Part shown: piece after piece, positions 42,441 to 55,201 of the stretch
How the letters are laid out: each line of letters starts with the position of its first letter
How positions within the stretch are numbered: the stretch's first letter is position 1
NCBI GenBank assembly: GCA_029204225.1
Contig: CM055094.1
Span: 23,186,657 to 23,250,656 of the forward strand
Source: Diphasiastrum complanatum
Taxonomy: Eukaryota; Streptophyta; Lycopodiopsida; Lycopodiales; Lycopodiaceae
Direction of reading: 5' to 3'
Length of the DNA: 64,000 nucleotides
The notes under the pieces: model-generated
What the model was told of the DNA's origin: nothing
What the model saw: the letters and a program-made list of their open reading frames with translations, nothing else
Databases searched by the model: none
Position numbers and translations under genes: made by a program

Positions 42441-43174
42441 CCATGTGGTTGTCAGCAGCGATGGATCAACTCTACTAAATGTATGATAAACAACACTCAG
42501 ATGTATATGTTAATAGTGTGTGCACCATGCAGCTATCAGTAGTGATGGGCAACCATCAATCAATCATATAATATATGTATTTTTTTGTGAGCACATGCCA
42601 TTTGTCAATTGCGATGGTCTACATATAAAATGATATCAAAACACATCAAGCATTCTGGCATCAATGATCCAACGCATTTATTCCTACTCAAAAAGTGTAT
42701 CATTCATGCTACAGTAGGTTGCAGCATGCTATTACAATGAATGGATTACAAAAATCATAAAGAGGAGTGCTTCAGGTGCGAGCTCATACCTGCTGACATG
42801 TTGGATGTCCAAAGTAACATTGTAGCTGGGTGTTATCAAGAGAAGATAAACACAAATAAGATCAATGAAAGTGAGATTAGGAAGAATAAGAGAGAAAGAG
42901 TGATAATGGCTGTAACATTTTTGTGTATAAATAGCCCATAGCTACCTTGATGACTCATCGTGTGAAGATTCATGGAAGGAGCCACGATATGGCTTGTGTT
43001 AGAATCCAACATTATCAATCGTTGGATATGACAAATGATGATCTTAACCATTGAGAAAAAAACCTTATGATCCTAAAAGATACTAAGAGAGTCTCGTTAA
43101 GTCGAGAAGTTTAGCCCGTGATATCAAAAGCCCGCACTTTTTCTAACAAGAAGGGATGATACAACATTAGATAC

Positions 43175-43181
<7 letters not shown>
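42441..43181. other. Unassigned stretch with weak 85-bp periodicity
   Basis: ACCATG..TGTCAG.AG.GATGG-like words recur near 42,438, 42,523 and 42,593. No gene seen. Confidence 0.4.

Positions 43182-43264
<83 letters not shown>
43182..43264. repeat. (GA)n microsatellite, about 41 units
   Basis: The longest uninterrupted GA tract of the window. No LINE sequence is visible beside it. Confidence 0.98.
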
Positions 43265-43266
<2 letters not shown>

Positions 43267-44992
43267 ACATAGTTTTACTTTCCTCTTGACAAAGCAAGAC
43301 TGAGCTCTTTGAAGCCTTTATTCATATTCCAACAGGGTTACATAAAGCTGAAATGTAAAATATAGTACTGAGAAACCACCATAAAGCATAACCACTTTCA
43401 AGACGTCCAGCTGATACCTGCCACCATCCCACAACACAAAATTGCACGAGTTAGTACAATGGGGAAGACATGTGTCATAGCTAAGCGTCAGTTGTTATCC
43501 ATGTCCAAAAGAAGTTATACTACTTAACATAGATAGCATTTTGTGAATCATAGTCCTGTCTTCCCAAACAACATGTATTTAGTGATAGGCCAAACCCTAG
43601 TATTACCGTATCAGGGCTCATGCCATATTGATCATTTTGTGGGCAATTGGTCCATATCAATTTATATTGTTTTGAAATGGAGTATGAACAGTTTTTATTG
43701 TATATAGTTTAACTAGCTAAAAGATATGGTGTGGACACATGGTATTAGGGCAAATCCATTCTAACCCATGTGAGTCTTGCTTCGAGATACAAGTCAGGCA
43801 CTACTGTCCATACTCCTGAGCATATTTATGCTTTCCAGTCGTATCTCACATTAATCTAATGTGACATCTGAATGGGTTTTATTAACTATAGCCATTATTG
43901 AATAGTGTGACTTTGATAAAAGTCATATTTATCATAATAGCAAATTCAGTCCATGGCATTTAGAACTTCATAATAGATAGTTCATATTTTATAAAAGATA
44001 TTTTCTCGTTTTTTACAAGGTATTAGGGTAGCTCTGTACCATTCTAATATTTATATAAGAACCACGTATCTTACGCATATCCATGTTGTCTAAGATCATT
44101 ATCTCCAAAACCTAAGTCCATTACAGTGGGACGACAAAGACCTGAACCCAGAGGTAGGCCAGCTAAGAGGGGACGCTCCGATGATTTTTCTAGTCGTCTC
44201 TTGGCAGACGTTGGCCCAGACTTTGAGTCCCAGATGCCTCCAGACCCCCAGCTAGACTTTGTATTTGACACCCCTGCAGATGCATCTGGCACGCAGAGGG
44301 ATGATTTTTTTAGCACAGACTTGTACACTCAACCAAGCCTAAAAGTGATGATCCAAACAGTCTTAAATGGTCTCTAAGAGTTCCATGAAGCCTTCAAACA
44401 GATCCTATGAAGCAGTATGGGCTGAGAACCATGAATTCTTGATTTCAAGAAGTCAAAATTGCTACAAACTTGATGGAATTGAAACATAAGCCTCTACCTA
44501 TCAATTTACAAGTCTGATAGCATGCTGGAAAGGTAAAAAGAAATACAAATCATGTTGTAAAAAATCCAGAATGATCCCCTTATGGATTTAGAGAAATCCA
44601 TCTCCCAAAATTCACCAAAAATGGTCAATTTTTGACCATTTTTTACTTCCTACAAACCCCATTGCTAGAATTCTTGGCTCTAACTTCTAGGACAATCCAA
44701 AATACATAGTTAAGAGAGCCTATAATTCAAATACATGGGAAGATCCAACATGCAACATGAATTTCAGCATTATCCATAATTAGTTTTGAGCTACACATGC
44801 TAAAACTCCAAAAAGACACCAAAAAATTGATTTCCTAGCACAATTCTCCATAAACCAAAATGAATGTGAGAGAGATATGGATCATGCAAATTGAAAATTG
44901 GGAAGATCCACCAACTTGCAACCTTGCTCCTCTCCTTGGATGAGAATACAAGCTCCAATGAAAAGCACCACCTCTCCAAACTTGTAAGCCTT
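43265..44992. other. Unassigned intergenic stretch
   Basis: No recognised gene. A short plus-strand open frame (44,126-44,377) encodes a basic start (RGRPAKRGRSDDF) and an acidic rest, without known similarity. Confidence 0.4.
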
Positions 44993-45004
44993 GCTCTGAT
45001 ACCA
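44993..45004 (-). promoter_or_regulatory. Orphan tRNA-iMet primer-binding site
   Basis: GCTCTGATACCA is the exact complement of the PBS TGGTATCAGAGC. An LTR would be expected on the higher-coordinate side, but I could not define its ends and saw no gag or pol on the other side. Confidence 0.55.
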
Positions 45005-47649
45005 CTATAAGGGAAGTTCCTTAGATCCTGCTTACAAATCACAAACACAATGATAACACACTATGGAGAAATAGAGTGAGAGCCTGGCATTGAATCCAAA
45101 ACCATGATGAAGAATAGGGTGAGTTTGGACCCAATATATAGAGCCAAAAGCATCCTGGGCACATAGGCATGCATAGCCCTAAGTTCCCTATACATAGATT
45201 CACCTAGAATAGAGTCCTAGGCATGGACCAACTATTCATAGAATTGCTATTGATAACTCTACACATGCATACACTGTCTCATACCTTGTCTAAACTCCAT
45301 TTAGTGTGTCGAGTTGGACTCACCCATCGAGGTTCAATTGTAATACCAAAAAGCAATTACATGATATGAAAAAATATGTACTTCTTTTTAAAATGTGGAT
45401 GTTTTTTTAAAATTTTGAAATTTTGCTCTAATTGGAAATGGGCTCATCATTGGTACATTGTCATATTTGACAACCTCCCTATGTAAGAGGCCTCTTGCCC
45501 TTAGTTTACACTGTGTTGGGATTTTGTTTTCTTTCTGTTGGCATTAATTAGAAATTCTATTAGGTTTTCTTTTAGCAACCCAGCTTTATCTAAATGTTTG
45601 GAGAGATGGCTCACCCAAAACAAGCTACTACAAAACCTAGGATTCTGAAGATGATGCACCACAAATTTGCAAAAAATTAAAATGCCAAAGCCATAAAAAA
45701 AAACTCATATAATCTCTCTTCTAAAATTTTTTAAGGACTTGTATACATTGATCTTATGTTTGTTGTTGTATAATGATTATTACAACCATGCTATACAAAT
45801 GCTTTAATGAAGTCAACTTTGTGGCCTATGGTCAGCAAATTATTATGGTACATTGGAATTCTTGTACTGTGAAATGTCATAGCAAAATATCACTTGCAAA
45901 ATATCTAATAATTTTGCATAGTGAATATAAACTTTGTTTTAGCTATGATATTTTTTTAAAATGGGATATGATTGGTAATGCAAGGGATGGGATCTAGATT
46001 TTAATTATATCAAAAATGTCTTGGCACAAGTGTTTTTCCATATTATCTCAATTAGAATTCCTCAAATGTATTAAGAGCAAGCCAGATTTTATTGGACTCC
46101 ATGATACAAGAATAAGCCTAAACTTGCTAAATTTGTTCTTGTTCTATTCTCTGGTTCACTTTGATGTGATTCAATATTTCATTCTTGATTGTGAATGCAT
46201 GGGTAGCAAGGGTGTTAGAAACAATGTATCCTAGGGTGGGTCACCAATCTAAAAAAGTGTGTGTGTGTGTGTGTGTGTGTACGTGAGTCCGTGCATTTGT
46301 GTATGCACGCGTGTGGGGCAAATAGCTGAAAGAGGGTGTTGAAATTATTGCAATGTAAAGGGCATCAACTTCATTGGCCCCATTCACTTGACATCTAGTT
46401 GTATGAACCTGACACATGAATCACAATATTGAGATGTCGCCACAATTATTTGGTAAAGCGTGCGAAGGTGAATGTGTAGTCGCACATTAAAGCTCTGTTA
46501 TAAGAGAATTTTATAACATATGTGATGAGACATTGAATCCATTGTATTATGTATTGTCTTGCAATGATTATCTAAAGGAAAGAGAGAAATTTTGCACCCC
46601 CTCTCCAACGATTTGAAGCTGTTTGTAAGGCTAATCATGATATAAATCACCAAAAGAAGGTTGGAGCTATTATCAACTTGTGAAAAGAACGAATCAAAAT
46701 GCTACAAGCATTTATGACTCGATGAGTTTTGAGATTAGGGGAATCTAAAAGGTGCTTTCGTCAGAGTGTGAAGGCAAAAACATGAAATTGAGGTACCAGA
46801 TAGGATACAAATTTTTGCACAGAAAAAGACTGAGGATGTCTTAACATATCATGTTACAGCAGTACAAAGTTTTGTCTGAACATTTCAGGAATCCTTTGTA
46901 TGATTCTAAACAGAAATAATTTTGCAACTCTACGAGTGTAACAAATCATGTAGAAGTACTTCATCTAATTGTTTGTTAAGATTGTCAACAAGGCATTGCA
47001 AATAGAATAATTTAGCAGTACTGAATTATGTTCACTAACAGTACCTTGAATTTATATGCTCGGCAAGAGTTTAAAATAGCACATTCGAAACCTATTTAGA
47101 TTGTTTGACACATACAAAACAGCGTTCCATAGGTGACTGTTCTGTATGCTCCAAAATTATGGCTCAATCTAATCTGTATCAAGATGACCTAGACATTAAT
47201 CCTAAGCTCTAGTACCCTAAGACCCTAACATTTTCAATGCTAAACCGTATAGCAAGACATCATAAAATTGCAAAAACAAACCAATGCTACGTGCATTGAG
47301 AAAATTCTACATTGAATGATGTTAAAACAACTTCAACTGTAGCTCTATCCATCATGCTATGAACCAAAATAGTAGCTCCAACTATCAAGCTGAAACATAC
47401 CCAAAAAGCTGATCATCTAGCTCCATCTATCAAACTGAGATAGACCCCATCAATCAAGCTGAAAGACTTAAAAAAAAGACTGCAAGACACCTAGGCCTTT
47501 GACGAGAATCATGTGGTGTAATAGTTAGTTAAACGACTTCCCTAGAATCCCAACTTCCAGCAATGCTTCCAATGCAGTAACGATGCTACAATGTCTAGAT
47601 ATAATGAGAAACTAATTCATGCATAGCGCCTGAAAGTAGCAGATAAACA
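45005..47649. other. Unassigned stretch, possible old LTR then AT-rich DNA
   Basis: 45,005-45,360 may be the LTR belonging to the PBS. (GT)n at 46,257-46,281. Nothing else recognised before the cyclophilin stop codon. Confidence 0.4.
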
Positions 47650-47788
47650 TCATAAAGGGAGCTCCCCGCTATCAGAGATGGAAACTGCCTTCTTTGGAGT
47701 CCCACTCTGGGTACCTTCAGCTTCAACTTTATACACGATGTCCATCCCGCTAATAACTTTCCCAAAAACTACATGTCTTCCATCCAGC
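47650..47788 (-). CDS. Cyclophilin exon 7 (C-terminus, stop)
   Basis: Acceptor GACTGCAG. Completes W159 and reads [20 protein letters not shown], then [20 protein letters not shown] and GELPL-stop. Contains H164. It is typical of ER/secretory plant cyclophilins, which end in DSGEL plus a few residues and lack a KDEL-type signal. Confidence 0.96.
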
Positions 47789-50309
47789 CTGCAGTCATGA
47801 GAAATACATAAAATTAGTATAGCCGTATAAAAAGCACATTGCTTTCTGGTGTTAGTGGCCACGTACAGCACTGCCGCCTAATGCTTATTTGCTGCATACA
47901 AGGCTTTTGCAATCAACAAGACTTTCAAGATCCAAGGCTCTCATGCATGCAGTTCGCAGTTACAAAGGTTGTACCTCACACATCAGCAAGCAATAAATGG
48001 CATAAAAATGTCAAGAGGAAAAGAACACTGGAAAAGATAGAAGACTGAGCATTGCCCCTTCTTTCTACTAAACTTTGGCATTTGGGATTTTAGGCTTACA
48101 TTACTGCCCAGAACAACTTAGCATACCTGATACAGAATACAGTTGGATGAATGATCGGTGGCTATTCAGATCTCAATTTGAAAGTCACATCTGTTTATAT
48201 GTAGAATATTTGGACTGTCCAAGAAGACATCTCCATGCCAAAGACAATTTGGTACTCCAGAGGAAACTTTCAGATTTTAGTGTAAACTGTATGTAATGAC
48301 AGTGCCAGAATGCAATAATCCATACAAAAATAAGGCCAACTATGAATCGGATCCTCCGCATCTTGTGTATAGTCTAAAATGTATGGAATCTTTGTGGTGA
48401 ACAAGCATCACTTGTGCAAAACACAATCTATAATCAATCATAAATGGAGGTATATATTGGTTGAAGGAATTATCTCTCTCTTTCATACATGCCTCCAGGA
48501 AAAAAAAAACCAGGGTACATTGCAAAAGCACCTTGTGTGTTGTCCATCACGAAATCATCATTCAAATGCCTCTAACACGTGCTCATCATATCTCTCAGTT
48601 GCCAATGATTTGTCAATTGTGATGTAAAACATAAAACGAGAGGTCATTGGTATGTGGCCTAGTAATCGAGCATGCAAAGGAACATACAAGAAATGAGAGA
48701 CCATATGAGATCAATCAAATCCCATAAGGTCCATGCACAGGCAACAATCGCTACTACTGTTTTAGGGAAATTTGGAATGACCACACTTGCAAAAAATCAA
48801 TGCAACACCACTACAGTAGAAAGTTTTCTGGCTTATGGACCCAATGCCAAACATTAGAGCTCCAAGCTCTAAGGGACTTAAGTCAACTTCATCAGCCATC
48901 TGGAACAATACCGAAGGGCCAGTAGTACCACAACCAGGAAAAGCGCAAAAACCCAAAACATGGAAAGGAACTCAGTGGAGTGACTTAACATCTCATTGTC
49001 TAATAATTCATGAAAAGAGAAAAAGAGGCCATCCCCAATCGGACAAAGCCAATCAAAAGCTTCCAAGACACCAAATAAGCACCAAAGGCCAAAAGGTCAG
49101 GACACACACTTTAGCAGAGCTAATTAATTAGTATGTGTGAAATACTCTAGTCAGTCTTTGTAATCTTACCAGCTTGTCTTGACTGTTGTGATAAAGAATT
49201 GAGAGCCATTAGTATCTGCTCCAGCATTTGCCATAGACAAGATACCTGTGTGAACAAACTAGATATCAGTAGAATGGAAATAAAAACAACAAAAAGGAGT
49301 TTAATACCTAACAATATCCAGCAGCACAATAGTCATGTGTTGTTACCTGGACCAGTATGCTTCAACTTGAAGTTCTCATCAGCGAATTTGGCTCCATATA
49401 TAGATTCTCCACCTCTTCCATCACCATGAGTTGTATCACCCCCCTGTATCATGAAACTAGGGATAATGCGATGGAACCTGCTTCCTTTGAAGTGCAATGG
49501 CTTCCCACTTGGTCCTTTTCCTTTCTCACCTATACAAAATAACCATAAGCGTCCCCACCCACAAAGTATAAGACCATGAACTACATCATGCATAGCATGA
49601 ACCAAATACTAAGAAACCTCTACACACTTTGCTAGTGCATAAGCGCAGTAGTAGTCAATGCACAAACTTACATCTGCATTGGCTTTCATACAAGCCCTAA
49701 AATACCATATGCTAATGATATTAGCCTACTACGACTGATTGAGTCCACACGGTCCCCTAACCATTGCCTAAGGTCCCTTAACTTCCGATAAAGCCTGTTG
49801 ATTGGGGTTAGCCGAGGTCATAAAATGTTCCAAACAACCTTCTAATTAAAACATCAAGTTGAATTTGCATTTGAAACATTGTGCTCCGAAACATAATGCA
49901 AATTAGCATGGATTTGTTCTTCTAGTTGGAGGAACGTCCAAGTTGTGGAGGTTACAATATGAGTTAGAATTGTGATGGAAAACATTCTTGCAACTGGTAA
50001 TAGGTATGAATGCTAAAATAGTTGTCCAATCAAGAAACCTTCACAATAGGAATTCAAAACCTCAAACGTAGACGACAAGAAGAGAAATCACAAGTTGCTG
50101 CCATGTTTAGCGAAAGATAGCAAAAGAAGATCCCTTTAAAGTAACTTCGAATGAAGGTATGTGACAAATCAACTGAAGTAACTTCGAATGTACCTGTACA
50201 TAAAGCTCGGAAATTCTCTGCAGAGTTCCAAAAGCCAAAAGGTCAATATGTGAGCAAGTAACATGCATCACAGTTCAAGCATTGTTAAGTTACAAGCATC
50301 TTGCAATCA

Positions 50310-50379
<70 letters not shown>

Positions 50380-53300
50380 GTATTCAAAATCATTTGAGTC
50401 AAATTCAGCAAGCTTCAACAACAATTTGGGGCAATGATGGAGGAGATGGACAGGTTTAGACAGGATTTCAGATCCTTGTTCATTGAGAAGGAAGCTCCTA
50501 GGACCTTGAAAGTCAAGTCATGAGAAAAGTGATTACACGTGGAAAATTGCTTGATTTCGATGGAGGTTAATTATAGCCTTGAAAAGTTAGAAGAATTAGA
50601 ATTTGATGAATGCCTTAGGAAATTGGGAAACCTTTACAAAGTGGACAACAAAGATGAAATTGAAGAACGACTCAGTTATTTGGAGAACAAACAATCAATT
50701 GAAGGTAGTAAAGCCATTTACAAGAAGTTGGATCGACTCCAATAAAAGTGTCAAAGCATACGAAAGAGACATCTATCTAAACCTAATAAAAAGTCACAAA
50801 TTTCACTGACAAAAACGTTCATCTATACTTGACTTCCATGCCACCATTTGCATGTCATTGAAAATTCCTCCATGCCATAAAGCATCCAACAATGAAGTCT
50901 ATAAAGGGGGTATGTTGGTTGCACTATCATATGCAGCATTTCAAGCAAATATGATTAGATGTGGCTCGACCGTTAGGACAGATTATTGGATAGGTGTAGC
51001 AAACACTAAATAGCACCTTATTTACAAATTGCATGCACAATAGTTATGTGTTATGTGTCTTTTGTTACATCAAAGCGAGCTTAATCATAGTCATATGTAT
51101 TCAGCAAAATTTGAAACGCACTCAAGTTCCATCAAATATTTTGCAAGTCTTTCTAAATGCTCCAATTGCATAAAAATTAGGGAGCTATTGGAGCACAAAG
51201 TTTGATACATTTCATCAGCTTTATGTGCAACATAACTTAAGTATGACAAAAGGAAGCCTGTGAACCCAGCTAGATTTTATAATTGAGATAAGCAAGCTCT
51301 TGCCCATAGAACCCACAGTTCCCAGAACCGTGGGTCCTGGGAACCGTGGAAGGAACCGTACCACGGTTCCTTGAACCATGGTATGGTTCATCTAAAAATC
51401 AATTAATTATTTATTTATTTTAATTTTCCCCCCAAAACCCCTCATAGCTCGTTTTGGGGGTGGGGGAAAAAAATAATTAATTAATTAATTCATTATTTTA
51501 CGATTTATACGGCACTGCCCAAAAAAAGATTGTGAACCGTACCGTACGGTTCAGTACGGTTCTGACCGTACAGTTCACAGTACGGTTCTCAGAACCGTAC
51601 TGAATCGTTAACGGTTCATTGATTCTATGCTCTTGCCACGTTTTGCATCATTAGCTTGTTGAATGTAAACACAGTCGAGACAACATGATCAACTACTTCA
51701 CATTGTTGTTACCATGCCTACAGTTGCAAAAAGTGTTGAGATTTTATAAAGAGAGGGGAGCATAAGATCACTAATTCTCATATTTCTCACAATTTCTTTT
51801 TGGAGATGGCTTCTAAGAGAATGTTGTCATAGTGATACGTGATGCATCTTATATACACAAAAATTAAAGGCTTCTTAACCTTGATGAATTATATACCATG
51901 GGATTCTTATTAAAGCATGTACAATTCTTCCCTCCACACACTTTGCAAGGGTCCTCTTAGAGAAATGACATGCTGAACTAGTAACATGAGTATTTAAAAA
52001 CTACATGTAGCACAAAATAGTCAAATTTTGAATGTAAAAAAGCAACTAAAACATTGTACATAGACACACACTAAGGAAAATGTGGGAGCTAGGCCTGGCA
52101 AACATGTTGTGTATGCCCACCTTGGAATAAAATGAAGGTTTGATATAGCACATTCAAAAATTCAATAGTAGAAGATATAGCCACTTACTGTTAACAGTGT
52201 TGAAGCTAAGCCCACAAGATGTCTACCTTTGATAAACATGGACAACTAGATGTTTAGAATAGATATCTATTTGTGAGATCCAAATATATGTAGGTCACAA
52301 ACTAAATTTGAGAAGTCAAGGATTTTATAAGGTAAACTTCAGAAAAAAGATACACGAGACAACAAAAAGTCAAAAAAATCTATATCAAAACAATATTAAA
52401 TTATTCAATAAACAAAAATCTTAGCCAATCAGCACTACTTATGTCTCATTAGTACCCAACATAGTTGCCCGTTCTGGAATGGGCCCCAAAAAAATTAAAA
52501 GAAATTCGTAAATATTTAACGAAGGATTCGTTCCGACCCCGGTTTCAGCAGATTACAGGTTCAGAGCTTCAAGCATTCATGATCTTGAAGAGGGGGCGCA
52601 CATGCTTAAAATGGCCAAAAGACGTGCTGGAAAAGAGGATTAGGCCATGCTAGGGCACAGAAATTGGTGGCGAAGTTTCTGTGACTATCTCTTTCATTCA
52701 AGGTTCATTCAAATGTCCAAATTCATTTGCTAACATGGTTTGCCACATCATATTTCCCTAATCAGAAACACTTTCTTCTTTGGATACGAGCTCAGTGTGC
52801 TGACAGAAGAACCTTAAGAGCTGAAATCTGTTGAGAACTCACAGAGATTACCAAAGAAATAGGGTAAGGGTTGTTTTGATCATTAACAAACAGACGGAAA
52901 ATTTACTTAACAAGAGAGATAAAGCTCTGAAAAACCAAGGCCCAGCCAGCTGTGGTGAGCAGTAAGTTCAGTCAACATCATTTCATGGCTTCAAGAAGGA
53001 GATGATAGTCACAGGAAGCCACCAATCGAAATTTCTGTAAAGTACAAAGGCTCATCTGCGCACCACCTGTTTTTTTAATTTTTTTAAAAAAAACTTTCCG
53101 ACCCAATACGTTCCGAAACGTACAGTACATTCCAACCCAAAATGGTCGGAACGGGTTTCTAAGGTACCCAAGCATAAGTTGTTATATCTAAGTTTCAAGA
53201 ATCCAAATTCTCTTGGTAGACCCAGTGCTAAATAATCAGCAAGAGGACTTTTCAAAATAAAATAAAATAAAAAACAAAGACCATAATACGTAAACAAGTG

Positions 53301-55127
53301 TTACCAAGACATAGACTAGAAACGGATAGTTTGAAAGAGCTTGATGTTACTTATTCCTTGACATATTACAACATTCCAGAGTTATGTTGGAAACTGGAGT
53401 CGATATCATTTAAAACAATTAAACAAAGATCTTTGAAACTTGCATACCTACAGTTTTAGGCACAGCCTTTCCGAACAATCCGATCACCACTCGACCTACA
53501 AAAGGATAACCAAAATAAATATTAGTAAACAAATCTTCATCTACAAAATATTATGCTCATTCTCTTCTCTTTGATTTGAATTGTGTCTCTATATCTTTTT
53601 TAATTCAAATCCACGCCATGATTATTTTTTCATGTGCTACAACATGTTCTTTGAAGGTGTGAGCTCATGAAAAAAACTTCTCACAAAAGATTTTCTTGTT
53701 CAAATAACTAAAAAACATTACCTATGGATACAAGCTCATATCTCCTTTCCATTCACAAAATACAAAATAAGAGCAATTCGTGCTCAGGCTTTTTCACCAC
53801 AAGTCATATGATTATCATGTTTATATTTGTAAGACTATCAGTATATATACATACCATTAAGTCTAAGATGTTACACTTAATCATCTCAACTGCAGAGTAA
53901 ATTGTAATTCACAAAGGCCCTGACATATTCTATAGAACCCAAAGCTGAATAGGCATGTTAAGGAAAAAATGGAAAAAGAAGTAAGGTTTAGGGTTTAAGG
54001 CAGCATTTCATAGTTAGTCAGAGAAGCAAATGATGTATGGCTAGCATCCAGCCTTGGCCAAAGGATGTTCAAGCAACTTTCTCAAGACAATAGATAACAG
54101 TAGATCAACATTTTTAATCAACTATAAAACCTGCAGGGAAAAACATGTGCTTGAGCCTTCAGCTACTGTGCTGTATTAGCCTGTATATGCTTTGCTAGTT
54201 AATGTTACATATCCAAACTTCGAAGAATGCCTTCCTGAGTAGCTCTTCACACATTGTTGTTTGCATCAAATATCAATACTGATGTATGATATTTCATTTT
54301 TTCTTACAGGCCTACATGTTGTTTTTTCCCACTCCCACACATGGTTCCAAAAAAATTTCAAAAAAAACCAAAAAAAAATTGCAGCGTTCCAATCCGGAAC
54401 GATGCTGATTTCCGGAACACAGCATTCCAGGACAGGACGCATCAATCCGTAAAAACACGGTTTTTCTAGAGACATTTGTTGGTGATTCAAATAATTTTCA
54501 AAGTTACATCTCACCTAACAAGCTTGTTGTAACTTCTCAAGTGACATTTTCATTAATTTTTGGAATGACTTTTGAAAGTGCACTACAGCTTAAGGCAGAT
54601 AGTTGTTTCAAACCATTGGACACAGCGAGGCCATCGCAAGGCCAAAGTCCGACAAATCTTGAGATGAGGCACGCGCTATCATCATAGGATTGCAGCCTAT
54701 CTAGCTTGTCATGCCTAGCAAATACAGAGGGTTCCACTTTGGGCCTCCTATATGAGTTCATGGACAAGTTTGGGGGAACAGATACGCACTTGCGCTAAAA
54801 AGCATATATGTTACCAGCAGGCTGGCCGTGAATTTCGATATCGAAAAACACCTTGTGTGTGACTTCCTCCAAATGCTCCTGTTTTGCCTGCAAGTTCTAG
54901 TCAAGTCAGTGATACCCTCCCTGCCTTTTAACTTAAACAAGCAAGGAACGTAATGAGGTGGATCAAAATGATAACCCTCAGAAGTGAGGCATTGCATTGC
55001 AACCATGATAATGAAAATGACAACGAATGGATGATGATGGATGGCGTATTCTTACTTGGACTGTTGAGTAGAGCAGAACGAAAGCCACAACGCAGCAGAG
55101 CAACGAGACGCCCGCCATCGCCCTCAT
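47650..55127 (-). CDS. Secretory-pathway cyclophilin (peptidyl-prolyl cis-trans isomerase), 7 exons
   Basis: Seven minus-strand exons (72, 73, 48, 24, 183, 76 and 139 nt) join in frame to 204 codons plus stop. This is the length of plant single-domain cyclophilins with a signal peptide, such as CYP19-4/CYP20-1/CYP21-type. Residues 1-24 form a hydrophobic signal peptide. The catalytic set of human CypA is complete: R93, F98, M99, Q101, F151, W159 and H164 correspond to R55, F60, M61, Q63, F113, W121 and H126. The plant-type insert [10 protein letters not shown] follows the CTGEKG segment. The product is predicted to help proline-limited folding in the ER or secretory path and to bind cyclosporin A. 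All introns are GT-AG. Intron 3 is 3.2 kb and holds transposons. One oddity is GGDTTHGDG, where most members have an aromatic after GGD. Confidence 0.95.
47789..49169 (-). other. Cyclophilin intron 6
   Basis: 1,381 bp, GTAAGA...TGCAG. No repeat recognised. Confidence 0.85.
49170..49245 (-). CDS. Cyclophilin exon 6
   Basis: Between TTCACACAG and GTAAGA. Completes Gly, then [20 protein letters not shown] and VKTS plus two bases of Trp. It carries the substrate-binding N140 and F151. Confidence 0.96.
49347..49529 (-). CDS. Cyclophilin exon 5 (active site)
   Basis: Between GTATAG and GTAACA. Reads [20 protein letters not shown], then [20 protein letters not shown] and [20 protein letters not shown]. 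Holds R93, F98, M99 and Q101. Confidence 0.97.
50194..50217 (-). CDS. Cyclophilin exon 4 (24-nt microexon)
   Basis: Between CTCTGCAG and GTACAT. Completes Glu and reads NFRALCT plus G. Together with exons 3 and 5 it gives [16 protein letters not shown], the conserved family segment. Confidence 0.93.
50311..50377. repeat. (CT)n microsatellite in cyclophilin intron 3
   Basis: About 33 units. No LINE sequence visible at either side. Confidence 0.97.
50378..51304. other. Cyclophilin intron 3, unassigned part
   Basis: AT-rich. A short plus-strand frame (50,539-50,745; [20 protein letters not shown]) has no recognised similarity. Confidence 0.4.
51305..51629. mobile_element. hAT-like MITE with perfect 8-bp TSD
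   Basis: 325 bp starting CATAGAACCCAC and ending in the complement of CATAGAATCAAT. Flanked by CTCTTGCC at 51,297-51,304 and 51,630-51,637. Both subterminal parts are arrays of GAACCGT/ACGGTTC palindromes. The core is A/T-rich with C and G runs. No coding capacity. Confidence 0.78.
52460..53163. mobile_element. hAT-like non-autonomous element, 704 bp, perfect 8-bp TSD
   Basis: Starts CATAGTTGCCCGTTCTGG and ends in the complement of CTTAGAAACCCGTTCCGACC, giving imperfect inverted ends. Flanked by GTACCCAA at 52,452-52,459 and 53,164-53,171. Subterminal parts carry GTTCCGA/CGGAAC words. The inner 500 bp is unrelated and non-coding, as in Ds-like deletion derivatives. Confidence 0.77.
53448..53495 (-). 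CDS. Cyclophilin exon 3
   Basis: 48 nt between TTTTGTAG and GTATGC. Completes Gly49 and reads [15 protein letters not shown] plus G, the first conserved strand of the cyclophilin barrel. Confidence 0.95.
53496..54814 (-). other. Cyclophilin intron 2
   Basis: 1,319 bp. Includes an A-rich stretch followed by GGAACG/TTCCGG inverted words at about 54,320-54,450, resembling the hAT-like elements but without definable ends. Confidence 0.7.
54815..54887 (-). CDS. Cyclophilin exon 2
   Basis: 73 nt between ACTTGCAG and GTAACA. Reads [20 protein letters not shown] then GQPA plus G. VTHKV.FDIEI.G.PAG is the start of the mature domain in plant secretory cyclophilins. Confidence 0.95.
55056..55127 (-). 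CDS. Cyclophilin exon 1 (signal peptide)
   Basis: ATG at 55,127 reads [20 protein letters not shown] then STVQ before donor GTAAGA. A second in-frame Met is at residue 4. The hydrophobic core of about 15 residues makes a signal peptide likely. Confidence 0.92.
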
Positions 55128-55162
55128 CTCTCTGTCTCTCTCTCGCTATGTATCCAGATACT

Positions 55163-55201
<39 letters not shown>

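Noticed and set aside
44126-44377. Small basic/acidic open frame as a gene
   Set aside because: No family similarity, no splice or promoter context, and length is within chance for this window.
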